Shown piece by piece: positions 6,427 to 14,074 of a DNA stretch of 34,734 nt. Every line of letters begins with the position of its first letter. The first letter of the stretch is position 1. This DNA comes from Thermoplasmata archaeon. Lineage in GTDB: Archaea > Thermoplasmatota > Thermoplasmata > Lutacidiplasmatales > UBA184. The notes below the pieces were generated by a model that ran no database searches, was not told the DNA's origin, and worked only from the letters and a program-made list of their open reading frames with translations. The position numbers and the translations under genes are program-made. Where the stretch lies: assembly GCA_021823345.1 (NCBI GenBank), contig JAKAOF010000015.1:1-34734 (forward strand), in the 5' to 3' direction.

Positions 6427-6446
6427 GCGGGCTCGCCGGGATTCGA
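6427..6446 (-). repeat. Right att repeat within the intact tRNA-Arg
   Basis: This 20-bp copy is identical to 1640-1659 and spans the discriminator, the acceptor 3' strand and most of the T-arm. The recombining element brought in a functional 3' end, so the tRNA stayed intact after insertion. Confidence 0.75.
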
Positions 6447-6502
6447 ACCCGGGTCGATGGCTCCGAAGGCCATCAGGATGGTCCAGACTACCCCACGAGC
6501 CC
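6428..6502 (-). tRNA. tRNA-Arg (anticodon TCG)
   Basis: The minus strand folds as a cloverleaf of 75 nt. The acceptor GGGCTCG (from 6502) pairs with CGAGCCC (6435-6429), with discriminator G at 6428. U8 is present and the D-arm contains GGTAGTCTGGA. The anticodon stem ATGGC/GCCAT encloses the loop CTTCGGA, giving anticodon TCG, which reads CGA. The T-arm is CCGGG-TTCGAAT-CCCGG. No intron, and no encoded CCA. It starts 22 bp after the polC stop, and no TATA-like box is visible in that gap, so it may be processed from the polC transcript. Its last 19 bases plus one flanking base form the right copy of the att repeat. Confidence 0.95.
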
Positions 6503-6524
6503 GCCGTCCGGAGAGCGGGGGGGT

Positions 6525-9500
6525 CTAAAACTTCTCCTCGGGGTTCTCGTCGCCGTACGTCTGCAGGCTCGTCTGCGATTGGGGGAAGAGGGTGAGGATC
6601 GATGCCTCGAGGATCTGGACGCGTTGCTTGATGTAATCGCCCACCCCATTCTGGGTGGCGAGCCCCTTTGATAGCGCCAGATACTTCGTCACGGCCCCCT
6701 CGTAAACGGTGGGGCTGAGCTCTCCCCCGCACGTCCCGGCCTCGACCGCGGCGACGCAGGTACCGCTCAAGGGGGGACGGCGATAGGATTCCCCGCACTT
6801 TCGGCAGCGGAAGCGCTGGGTGGCGTAGCTCTTCATGTTGCCCATGATGTCGGGAAGGAAGTGGTGGTTGAGGACCATCGCGACCGCCTCCCCGAGGTCC
6901 ACGGCCGAGATCTTGGAGACCACCGACATGGACTGGGAGACGACGTTCGCCATTCCCTCGCTCTCCCGATAGGCGGAACGGGTAGGTCCGATGCCGAGGT
7001 CGGTGGTATCGTGCGTGAAACCGTACCCGGAGAAGTGCCGGCTGGGGTCCTTGAGTCGCTTCCCGGCGGTCTCCATGATCCCTTCCAGGTCCTTCGGACG
7101 GACCCGGCGTTCGGCCGCCTCGTAGAACTCGACCGGGTACACGGATAGGACGTCCACGTTCTGGGCCTCCTTGTCCACCTCGCTCAGGTCCAACCGGGTG
7201 GTCAGAACGAGGGGCTTGTCCATCAACCCGCCCCGTGTCTCGGGGAGGTACGCGAAGGAGAAGTTGAGCAGTCCATCCAAGAGCAGGGTGACCGAGTCCT
7301 CGTCCCCGTCACAGTTCCGGCGCTTCGACGCGTGGAAGGCGGGATGGGCAAGGCATCCCTCCACCTCGGTGAATCCGATGAGCCTCCCCAGTACGGCCCC
7401 CGAAGTATGGGGGGCGAGGGCCATCACCTCATGTCCGACGAGGTCGACCGGGGTCTTCGCCTTGTAGTAAGGTTCCATCGCGTAGAACCTCACCAGTTCA
7501 TCGTCCAGGTAATGCGACAGCCGCAGGAGGTACTCTCCGCAACCGGAGGAAACGATCAGGTCCTGGGGCCGGAGCTCGAGGATCTGTTCCGGATCGGTGA
7601 CGGGGGCACCGGTGATGTCAACGTCGTACCCCAGCTTTCGGGCCTGCTCCACCGTGAGCTGGATCTCGGCCGGGCGGAAGTGGGTGATCGGGATGTCGGT
7701 GAGATCGAACCGGGTGGTCCCGTCCTGGTAGACGAAGACCTCGTGCTGGGCGCGAAGGATCCCCTTCTCCACCGGCTCCGGCGTCTTGGTCTTCGAGATC
7801 AGCCCCCGGACCCCCTTGACCAACGGAGGCTCCGTGAGCCGCAGCCGCGCACAGGCGTTCGTGAAGTGTTCCCCCACGGGCAGGTCCACCTGGGCATTCT
7901 TTCCCACCGGCAGGGTGTGGGTGCCACAGGTGCACAGGTTCCACGGGGTCTGCCGTCCGCAGGAGGGACACTTGCGGACCCCGATCGACACGTTGGCGAA
8001 GCCGCCTCCCTCGGCGGACATGAGGCTGTTGAGGGACCGCTGGGGCCCGCCCGCCATCTCGACGGGAAACAGCGCGTGCACGGGAGGCTTCATCGCTCGG
8101 AGACGGGCTTTCTCGGGGCGACCCACCCGGGCCCCCACTCGGGACGGGCCCCGGGGTTTGATCCGGATCCCAGCGACCCGCGAGACCTCGGCGATTGCAT
8201 CGGGCGAGTTTCCTTCGATGACCTCGCGGCGAGCGAGCCGCCCGTCCTGGTCGTTCAGGCCGAGGCAATGGAGCAACGCCGGCGAGAGCAGAGGGTCGAC
8301 ATGGATCTTCCCCTCGTGCATCGTGTGCAGTACCCCGAGGGTCACCAAGAGGTCCTTGACCGGACGCTCATCCGGAAGGATGAGCGTGCCCGCGCTCACG
8401 GTACCCTTCAGAAGCACTTCGTCCGCCAAGAACCCGGCCTGGGCGGTCTTGAGGTCGTGCCAGAAGAGGTTGAACCGAGGGTGGAGCGGGACCATGTGCA
8501 CCCGCGAATCCTCGAGCGCCTCTTCCCAGCTCGGAGCCACCGCCCGGCGGGTCACCGGCACGCCCTTCCGGCGGAGTTCTTCCAGGTGCCAGGGGAGGGA
8601 ATATGCGCCCGGCACGAGCTGGTAGTTGTTCTCGAGGAACTCCCCATAGGAGATCAGGATCTCCCCGAGGTCCACGATCCGGTCGATGAAGGGCAGAACG
8701 GTACGTGCCCGGTCGGAATCGTGGACGGCCACGAGGTCTCCGTTCTTCAGGAGGACCACCGGTCCGTCGATGGTATCGCAGGAGGTGATCGCCGCCGCCT
8801 TGCCCGGATATTCGAGCTTGAGCTGGGTGCCGATGGCCACGAAGTCCTCCAGGATGACCATCGTCGCGGGATTCAACGAGGCCGCGGCGAGCCCGCTCGT
8901 GCGGGAGCGGCCGTAGGTGAGGCGGAAGGCGCCCTTCTTGTTGTGCGGATAGGCGAGGATCGGCCGTCCCCCGACCGACTCGGCGAGGTACTTCGGTACC
9001 GGTCCTTCCTCGGCCGAGGGGTTCTTCCGGCCCACCTGCTTCAGGAAATCCCAACCGTCGATCCCGAGCTTCTCGACGACGGAGCTCAGTTTGCGCGCCT
9101 TCTGACAGATCCCTTCGGCGATGACCAGGCACGCGCCCCCGCGGATCCCGGAGGTGTCCACGCGCCGGACGTTCCGGAACGCGGTGACCTCCTCATCCCC
9201 TTCGGTGGACTCCCCGTTGATGCACACCGGGATGCTCCGTACGGCGAGCTCGATCTCCTCGGCCGAGGGGGAGTATTGGAGATGCTGGAGGTGCTTGTAG
9301 AGCGGAAGCTCCTCCTTGTACCGGCCGATCTCCTCGGGCGTGGCCACGTAGGGAGCGATGTTCAGCTGCCGGCGCACCACGTCGGCCATGAGCACGGAGA
9401 TGGCCTGGGCGGTGCCCCCTGCGGCCCGAATGGGACCGGCGTAATAGAGGTCGACGTACGCTCCGGCCGGGTCTTCCCGGATCTTCGCCTGTACGAGGCC

Positions 9501-9848
9501 TTCGAGGGGAGCGACCAGGATACCTTCCGTGAGGATGGCGAGCCCCGTGCGCAGGGCCACGTCCAGGCGCGTTTCACGGTCCCCCCGCGACGTGTCCATG
9601 GCGAGCTCCTGGGCGATGGTCAGGGCGACCATGTCCCGGGAGATGTCCCGGGCAGAAAGTTCGCGGATCCGATCGGCCACCCCGTCGACATGCCACTTCG
9701 CCAGCAGCTTTTCCACCCGCGAGGCCAGGTCGTTTGCCAGGGGGATCTCCACATGGACCTCCGGGTCCAATCCTCTCCGGCGAGCCGTCTCGGCGATGCC
9801 GTAGGCGCGCTTGACCTCCGATTCCAGAGAGTCAAAGTACGCCTTCAC
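6525..9848 (-). CDS. polC: DNA polymerase D large subunit DP2
   Basis: 1107 residues, close to the usual 1100-1200 for the catalytic subunit of archaeal PolD, which replicates the chromosome together with DP1 (DP1 is not in this window). Visible features: N-terminal YFDSLESEVKRAYGIAETAR and KIREDPAGAYVDLYYAGPIR; AGGTAQAISVL; a zinc motif CPSCGRQTPWNLCTCGTHT near residues 625-640; the catalytic acid cluster RRNCDGDEDSVTLLLDG near 842-857; and a C-terminal zinc motif CRKCGES...GTCGGEL near 1015-1040. The tail QSQTSLQTYG may be a PCNA-binding motif (weak). No intein interrupts the active-site region. The start is GTG 9848, 27 nt from the AT box at 9871-9880, so the mRNA is probably leaderless. 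It is divergent from dph2. Confidence 0.97.
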   Translation of the reverse strand: MKAYFDSLESEVKRAYGIAETARRRGLDPEVHVEIPLANDLASRVEKLLAKWHVDGVADRIRELSARDISRDMVALTIAQELAMDTSRGDRETRLDVALRTGLAILTEGILVAPLEGLVQAKIREDPAGAYVDLYYAGPIRAAGGTAQAISVLMADVVRRQLNIAPYVATPEEIGRYKEELPLYKHLQHLQYSPSAEEIELAVRSIPVCINGESTEGDEEVTAFRNVRRVDTSGIRGGACLVIAEGICQKARKLSSVVEKLGIDGWDFLKQVGRKNPSAEEGPVPKYLAESVGGRPILAYPHNKKGAFRLTYGRSRTSGLAAASLNPATMVILEDFVAIGTQLKLEYPGKAAAITSCDTIDGPVVLLKNGDLVAVHDSDRARTVLPFIDRIVDLGEILISYGEFLENNYQLVPGAYSLPWHLEELRRKGVPVTRRAVAPSWEEALEDSRVHMVPLHPRFNLFWHDLKTAQAGFLADEVLLKGTVSAGTLILPDERPVKDLLVTLGVLHTMHEGKIHVDPLLSPALLHCLGLNDQDGRLARREVIEGNSPDAIAEVSRVAGIRIKPRGPSRVGARVGRPEKARLRAMKPPVHALFPVEMAGGPQRSLNSLMSAEGGGFANVSIGVRKCPSCGRQTPWNLCTCGTHTLPVGKNAQVDLPVGEHFTNACARLRLTEPPLVKGVRGLISKTKTPEPVEKGILRAQHEVFVYQDGTTRFDLTDIPITHFRPAEIQLTVEQARKLGYDVDITGAPVTDPEQILELRPQDLIVSSGCGEYLLRLSHYLDDELVRFYAMEPYYKAKTPVDLVGHEVMALAPHTSGAVLGRLIGFTEVEGCLAHPAFHASKRRNCDGDEDSVTLLLDGLLNFSFAYLPETRGGLMDKPLVLTTRLDLSEVDKEAQNVDVLSVYPVEFYEAAERRVRPKDLEGIMETAGKRLKDPSRHFSGYGFTHDTTDLGIGPTRSAYRESEGMANVVSQSMSVVSKISAVDLGEAVAMVLNHHFLPDIMGNMKSYATQRFRCRKCGESYRRPPLSGTCVAAVEAGTCGGELSPTVYEGAVTKYLALSKGLATQNGVGDYIKQRVQILEASILTLFPQSQTSLQTYGDENPEEKF

Positions 9849-9907
9849 GATTTGAGTCCATGCGACTGGTTAAAATAAAGGGTGCGCATTCAAACGGCCG
9901 AATTGCC
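9849..9907. promoter_or_regulatory. Shared divergent promoter of polC and dph2
   Basis: The only AT-rich block in the gap is GGTTAAAATAAAGG (9869-9882). Its centre is about 27 nt from the polC GTG (9848) and about 33 nt from the dph2 ATG (9908). One AT core thus seems to serve both strands, with leaderless or near-leaderless transcripts. Confidence 0.6.
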
Positions 9908-10903
9908 ATGGAAACGTACTCTGCGGTGGACGACATTCTCCTCGGTGACCTGCGCAAGGCGGGCCACCGTCGGATCGCACTTCAGGTGCCCGCCGGTCTC
10001 CTCCCCAGCGCCTCCGCGCTCGCCCGTCGGATCGAGGAGGCCACGGGGGCTACCGTCGTCATACCGACCCGGGCCTGCTTTGGAGCGTGCGACCCGCCTG
10101 GCCCCGAGGAGTCCCTGGGATCCGATGCCATCGTGACCCTCGGGCATGCCCCGATCCTGAACATGCGCCGGCCGATGAAGGAGTACTTCGTGGAGATGCG
10201 CTCCCCCGAGCCGGACCTCGAGCCGCTCATTGAACGCGTCCTCAAGGCCGATCTGCCCCACCGACTGGGACTGGTCGCCTCGGTCCAGCACCTGTCGCTC
10301 CTCGGCCCGTTCTCCCGGGAGCTCGCACGGCACGGGTTCACGACCGAGGTGGGGACCGGGGGACGACGGCTCGCCTACCCGGGTCAAGCCCTGGGGTGCA
10401 ACTACACTTCCGCGACCTCTATCGAAAAAGAGGTCGGGGGCTTCCTCTTCATCGGGAGCGGGAGGTTCCACCCGCTGGGCCTCGCCCTGTCGGTGGAGAA
10501 GCCGGTCTGGAGCCTCGACCCCCTGGGAGGGGCCCTGGAGGGGCCCTACCACCGGGAAAAGATGTTGTCCCGACGGTTGCTCCTCATCGAATCCGCGATG
10601 GATGCGAAGAAGTGGGGAGTGCTCGTGAGCGCATTTCCTGGACAGAGTCGCGTTCCGCTCGCGCAACGACTGGTCGCCAAGGCGCTGAAGCATGGCAAGG
10701 ATGCGGTGGTCCTCACCTTCGACCGCCTGGACGCTCGCGACCTGCTCGGTCGAGGACTGGAGGCGTACGTCATGACCGCCTGCCCCCGGATCGCCCTTGA
10801 TGATGCGTCCCAGTACGACCGTCCCATGCTCACCCCGCCGGAGTTCCTCTCGGCCATCGGGGACCGCCCCTTGCTCCCCTACCGGTTCGATACGTTCGTA
10901 TGA
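9908..10903 (+). CDS. dph2: Diphthamide biosynthesis enzyme Dph2
   Basis: The enzyme is a homodimeric [4Fe-4S] radical protein that moves the 3-amino-3-carboxypropyl group of S-adenosylmethionine to the conserved histidine of elongation factor 2, the first step of diphthamide synthesis. The three cluster-binding cysteines of the archaeal family are present: PTRACFGACD (about residue 57), GQALGCNYTSA (about 165) and MTACPRIALDD (about 290). Other family landmarks are IALQVPAGLL, HAPI, and SVEKPVWSLDP. ATG 9908 (METYSAVDDILL) is preferred over an in-frame ATG at 9860, because 9860 lies upstream of the TATA-like block. The product is 331 residues, normal for the family. The ATGA overlap with the next gene suggests translational coupling. 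Confidence 0.95.
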   Translation: METYSAVDDILLGDLRKAGHRRIALQVPAGLLPSASALARRIEEATGATVVIPTRACFGACDPPGPEESLGSDAIVTLGHAPILNMRRPMKEYFVEMRSPEPDLEPLIERVLKADLPHRLGLVASVQHLSLLGPFSRELARHGFTTEVGTGGRRLAYPGQALGCNYTSATSIEKEVGGFLFIGSGRFHPLGLALSVEKPVWSLDPLGGALEGPYHREKMLSRRLLLIESAMDAKKWGVLVSAFPGQSRVPLAQRLVAKALKHGKDAVVLTFDRLDARDLLGRGLEAYVMTACPRIALDDASQYDRPMLTPPEFLSAIGDRPLLPYRFDTFV

Positions 10904-11304
10904 GGCCCTCGGTCGTTCTCGCGCTCGGACTCCTCCTGCTCGCCTCCGGGGTCGGACTGCTGGCGGTCGGGTTCATGACCGGGGGGGCCCACTTCGCGCT
11001 CATCGTCATCATCCCGGTCATCTACGGGAGCTCCCTCTACGTGGCCGCCGGCGGTGCGTTGCTCGTCTTCGGGATATTCCTGACGTTCCTGGGGGGAGCC
11101 GCCACGGCCGGATACACGGGGGATGACGGGCCGTTGCCCTCTTCGGCCAGCTCGGCCGGAGGGTCGAAGACCTCCTACGGAGGGTTCCTCCTGATCGGTC
11201 CCGTCCCGATCGTGTTCGGCAACCGGGGATCCTGGCTGCCGTATCTCCTCGTCATGGGACTCATCACCGTGCTTGCGGTGATCCTCGTCGTCCTGCTCTA
11301 CTGA
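10900..11304 (+). CDS. DUF131 family membrane protein
   Basis: 134 residues. A hydrophobic N-terminal segment (about 6-27), a second one or two between 32 and 66, a Ser/Gly-rich linker, the family hallmark GGFLLIGPVPIVFGN (about 94-108), and a C-terminal segment LPYLLVMGLITVLAVILVVL. The order and the GPxPIVFG motif match the archaeal DUF131 (TIGR00304) proteins, which are of unknown function. The start overlaps the dph2 stop by 4 bp, so the two are cotranscribed. No functional link to diphthamide is known. Confidence 0.85.
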   Translation: MRPSVVLALGLLLLASGVGLLAVGFMTGGAHFALIVIIPVIYGSSLYVAAGGALLVFGIFLTFLGGAATAGYTGDDGPLPSSASSAGGSKTSYGGFLLIGPVPIVFGNRGSWLPYLLVMGLITVLAVILVVLLY

Positions 11305-11344
11305 GAGATTTGAAAACGGGAGACCCCATTTGGACCGGGATTCG

Positions 11345-12598
11345 ATGAACGCTTCCCCCGGCCCTTCTCCAAATTCCGTCCCGGACGGGAGTACTCCCCT
11401 CGCCCCGGGGCGTCGGAACTCTTCCATGGCGGCCTTGGCGCTCTACTCGCTCTTGGCCAGCAACCGGGGGAGCCTCTTCACGGTCTACTTCGCGCTCTTT
11501 CTGGTGACCGAAAAGGGCGCGTCGTTACCCTTCGCCCTGGCGGTCCTTTCGATCGCCTACGTGGGGGCGAGCCTGCTCTTTCCCGTCATGGGCCGATGGT
11601 CGGACAGGGTGGGCCGGCGCAAACCCTTCGTGGTGGCCTCGGAGGGGTTGGCGCTTCCGTTCCTGCTGGCGGTGCCGTTCATGCCCGGGTACTGGGCGGC
11701 GGGCCTCGTGTTCATTGCCGCCGAGTGGATCCTCTCCCTCGGCTCTCCGGCGATAAATGCCTACGTGATCGATTCCACCCTGCGCGGGACGCGCGGGCGA
11801 TGGTACGGCCTCCTGGGAGCGACGAACTCCCTCGGAGCGGCGATCGGATTCCCCATCGCGGGATTCCTCATCGGGGTCTATGGGTTCAATGCGCTCTTCC
11901 TCGTGGCCGGGACGGTGATGGTCCTGGCGTTCCTGACGGTGCTCCTGCTGCTCCCGGATATCCGAGCACCGGTGGCGCCCCCGTCCCGACCGCTCCGCGA
12001 GATGCGGAGCCTCGGCGTGTTCTCCTTCGCCGTGTCGGTGCGCGCGATCGGGTGGGGCGCGGTCGTCTCCTTCTACGGCGCCTTTGCCTTCCTCCTCGGA
12101 GCATCGGCGTTCGACATCAGCCTCATCGCACTGTCCGGGTGGGCGGTGGGCGCCCTCATCTCGGTCCCGGCGGGACGCCTGGTGGACCGACTGGGGGAGA
12201 TCCGGGCCATGCTCCTCGGGGCGCTCGTGAGCCTCGGGGCCATGTTCATCTTCCTCTTCACGACGTTCTGGCCCGAGCTCTTTCCCGCCCAGATCGTGTA
12301 CCGGGTGGGTTTCGCCTTCATGAACCCCGCCATGCTGGCCTGGGTCGGCAACCTCGCGCCAGAGGGGCGGAGGGCCGAATACCTCGGATTCTTCTCGATG
12401 GTCAATTCCACCATGTGGAGCTCGGGTCCGCTGGTAGGGGCCCTCGTCCTGGCCAGCGGCGGCCCCCAGAGCCTCTTCCTGATGGCCACCCTGGCGACGG
12501 TCGTCTCGGTCGTGGCCATCCCGGTGCTCTACCGGAGCGAGATCTTCCGCCCGGGGCGCGGGTCGGCCCGGCCGGACCCTCCCGCGTCCACGACCTGA
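11345..12598 (+). CDS. Major facilitator superfamily transporter
   Basis: 417 residues with about 12 hydrophobic segments in two halves of six. The MFS loop 2-3 motif is clear as GRWSDRVGRRKPFVV (about residues 82-96), and a degenerate copy GRLVDRLGEIRAM occurs in the second half. A Pro/Ser-rich cytoplasmic N-terminus precedes the first helix. ATG 11345 is preferred over TTG 11330; a TATA-like TTTGAAAACG lies at about 11309-11318. Substrate unknown; such archaeal proteins are usually listed as multidrug or sugar/organic-acid exporters, which the sequence alone cannot decide. The N-terminal half lines up well with the usual MFS fold and shows no truncation. Confidence 0.9.
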   Translation: MNASPGPSPNSVPDGSTPLAPGRRNSSMAALALYSLLASNRGSLFTVYFALFLVTEKGASLPFALAVLSIAYVGASLLFPVMGRWSDRVGRRKPFVVASEGLALPFLLAVPFMPGYWAAGLVFIAAEWILSLGSPAINAYVIDSTLRGTRGRWYGLLGATNSLGAAIGFPIAGFLIGVYGFNALFLVAGTVMVLAFLTVLLLLPDIRAPVAPPSRPLREMRSLGVFSFAVSVRAIGWGAVVSFYGAFAFLLGASAFDISLIALSGWAVGALISVPAGRLVDRLGEIRAMLLGALVSLGAMFIFLFTTFWPELFPAQIVYRVGFAFMNPAMLAWVGNLAPEGRRAEYLGFFSMVNSTMWSSGPLVGALVLASGGPQSLFLMATLATVVSVVAIPVLYRSEIFRPGRGSARPDPPASTT

Positions 12599-12658
12599 AC
12601 TCGATCACGGGAGCCCACGTCGCCGACTCGGGTTCGGAAGCGTTATTCCGACTGACGC

Positions 12659-13255
12659 GTGGACGGGAATGTGTCCCTCGCCACCTACTGCCCTTCGAGC
12701 GTGAACTGCGGGGCGATCGTTCCCGCGTTCCTCCTCATCGGGGACCTCTTGGTCTTCCTCTTGCTGGTGATCGACCTGCGCCTTCTCCAGCCGAGACGAT
12801 ACACCGTCCTGTTCTGGGCCTCCCCGTTGCTCTACGGCTATCTTCTCCTCAGCCTGGTCGGGGGCGTCTTCCTGGAGGCCCTCAACGGGACGTTCACTTC
12901 CGTCCTTTATCTGGCGGCCTCCGTCGCCGCCATCCTGCTCGGTCTCTTGGCGGGAGTCGGAGCCGGACGGGTGATCGGCCGGCGGATGCGGATCGGGAAG
13001 TACGCCGACGGCAAGAAGTGGTTCCAGGGGGGCCGCCGACTCGTGGCCCTCCTGTGGGTGTGCCTCCTTCCCCGGGCCGTGGTCTCCGGCGTGGACCTGC
13101 TCAACCTCGCCTCGGTGTCCGGCGTGAACGCCTTCGTGACCACCCCGCCGTTCCTCCTCCTCGACGTGCTCAGCGGGGCGCTCGCCGTACTGGTCGCCGC
13201 CCTCACCGTGACGTGGAAGTCCCGGGTGAGCGTGCGCTTCTTCGAGATGCACTGA
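12659..13255 (+). CDS. Polytopic membrane protein, unknown function
   Basis: 198 residues from GTG 12659. About five hydrophobic segments: 19-42, 50-75, 78-103, 128-146 and 165-188. Between the third and fourth is a basic loop GRRMRIGKYADGKKWFQGGR, and the protein ends with a short basic tail. Two cysteines lie in the N-terminal extracytoplasmic segment (TYCPSSVNCG) and could form a disulfide. I recognise no family. A weak TATA-like GTTATTCC lies at about 12642, which would give a near-leaderless mRNA. The gene is convergent with the small zinc-ribbon gene at 13297-13590. Confidence 0.75.
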   Translation: MDGNVSLATYCPSSVNCGAIVPAFLLIGDLLVFLLLVIDLRLLQPRRYTVLFWASPLLYGYLLLSLVGGVFLEALNGTFTSVLYLAASVAAILLGLLAGVGAGRVIGRRMRIGKYADGKKWFQGGRRLVALLWVCLLPRAVVSGVDLLNLASVSGVNAFVTTPPFLLLDVLSGALAVLVAALTVTWKSRVSVRFFEMH

Positions 13256-13296
13256 AGCGCTCGCCCCTCACCGTCCCGGACGGAGCCGCGGCGAGA

Positions 13297-13590
13297 TCAG
13301 CTCTTGGCCGCGGAAACCTGAGTAGCGTGGAGTTCAAAGGTCGACCACTTGTGGCAGAGCGGGCAGGCCATGTACCGGCCCGTACCCAGCCGGAGCGCGG
13401 TCACGGAAGCCCCGGGGATGTAGTCGTAGTCGAAGGTCTCCCCGCACTTCGGGCAGTGGAGACGGGACCGGGACACCATCCCTGCCCTCCCCATCGACTT
13501 GTTGCGCAGGTAGACCCAGACGTAGAAGACCACCAGCAACACGATCAGCACTCCGGCGACAGCGAGCGATGCCCATCCGACCCCTAACAT
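13297..13590 (-). CDS. Membrane-anchored zinc-ribbon small protein
   Basis: 97 residues from ATG 13590. One membrane segment near the start (WASLAVAGVLIVLLVVFYVW, about 6-25) is followed by a basic stretch and a zinc ribbon, CPKCGETFDYDYIP (about 47-60) and ACPLCHKWSTFEL (about 76-88). The topology predicts a cytoplasmic ribbon tethered to the membrane. Proteins of this design are common in Thermoplasmata-like genomes, with unknown roles. The frame is open further upstream, but that part overlaps the preceding gene and has poor composition. It begins 4 bp after the upstream gene ends, so they form an operon. Confidence 0.8.
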   Translation of the reverse strand: MLGVGWASLAVAGVLIVLLVVFYVWVYLRNKSMGRAGMVSRSRLHCPKCGETFDYDYIPGASVTALRLGTGRYMACPLCHKWSTFELHATQVSAAKS

Positions 13591-13594
13591 GTTC

Positions 13595-13957
13595 TCACTC
13601 TCTCCTCGGTCCGGGCGGGATCTGGGAAGGGTCCTTCGACGTTCGGTGGACCAACCGGGACCCCAGGCCCTGAACACTGTGAAGGAGCGTGACCAACGGA
13701 TCCTCGGCCAGCGGGACATGGCCCCCGCCCCGGGGAAGTTCCGCCGGAAGGACCTTGGGTTGCACCTGGGCGACCTTGAGGTAGAGTTCCAGGTCGGGGA
13801 TCGCCTCCGCCGCCTTCCTACGGATGCCCCAGAGCATCTTCCGCTGGTAGGTGGGGTTCGGGAACGAGGAGGCCAGGGTCGCCCCGGGACGGGAGCTTCT
13901 CCCCTCTTCCGCTTGGAGCAGGAGCGACAGAAAATCTCTCTCGCGCCGGCTGAACAT
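13595..13957 (-). CDS. 120-aa conserved small protein, unknown function
   Basis: ATG 13957 follows a strong Shine-Dalgarno GGAGGACACAG. Residues 1-60 read MFSRRERDFLSLLLQAEEG, FPNPTYQRKMLWGIRRKAAE and AIPDLELYLKVAQVQP, which suggests a small helical domain; RERDFLSLL and YQRKMLWGIRRKA are likely the conserved core. The C-terminal half is Pro-rich and less structured. No membrane segment and no cysteine motif. It is the first gene of a two-gene operon with the membrane-anchored zinc ribbon. Its role is unknown; the amphipathic basic helices would fit RNA or ribosome binding, which is only a guess. Confidence 0.7.
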   Translation of the reverse strand: MFSRRERDFLSLLLQAEEGRSSRPGATLASSFPNPTYQRKMLWGIRRKAAEAIPDLELYLKVAQVQPKVLPAELPRGGGHVPLAEDPLVTLLHSVQGLGSRLVHRTSKDPSQIPPGPRRE

Positions 13958-13974
13958 CTGTGTCCTCCGACGGA

Positions 13975-14017
13975 CCTATAGGCCGGGAGATATTTATGTG
14001 TTACTATTTTTGGTAAC
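13975..14017 (-). promoter_or_regulatory. Promoter with palindrome GTTAC-N8-GTAAC next to the TATA box
   Basis: On the minus strand, a dyad GTTAC-N8-GTAAC (14017-14000) abuts the TATA-like ATAAATATCT (13998-13989). A second AT box, CTATAGG, is at about 13981-13975, and the Shine-Dalgarno and ATG follow. The dyad sits where an activator, or a repressor blocking TBP/TFB, would bind. Confidence 0.5.
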
Positions 14018-14074
14018 GCTCCTAAGGGTCTCCACCAAGGGGGCGGAAGCCCCTCCGGGACGCCCTATGGGAAC

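Larger units (their letters stand above)
1640..6446. mobile_element. Integrated, decaying element in the tRNA-Arg(TCG) 3' end
   Basis: About 4.8 kb lies between the 20-bp direct repeats at 1640-1659 and 6427-6446. The interior is visibly more AT-rich than the flanks. It carries a tyrosine recombinase pseudogene next to the left end, a plus-strand cargo operon (2852-4844), a convergent minus-strand gene (4830-5447) and about 1 kb of debris before the tRNA. Without it, the 71-aa gene and its hairpin would sit directly downstream of the polC/tRNA-Arg unit. It is best read as a remnant of an integrative plasmid or virus. It probably can no longer excise by itself, because its integrase is broken. 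Confidence 0.75.

Noticed and set aside
7332-9878. 848-codon plus-strand open frame opposite polC
   Set aside because: It is the antisense shadow of DP2. The composition is Asp/His/Arg-rich as expected from reversed high-GC codons, and the minus strand encodes a clear polymerase.
9860-9907. Upstream ATG of dph2 at 9860
   Set aside because: It precedes the TATA-like box, overlaps the polC promoter and adds residues not typical of Dph2; ATG 9908 fits better.
11596-13587. 663-codon plus-strand open frame
   Set aside because: It is an alternative frame across the MFS gene and the following membrane gene, Arg/Pro/Gly-rich, with no promoter or start site.
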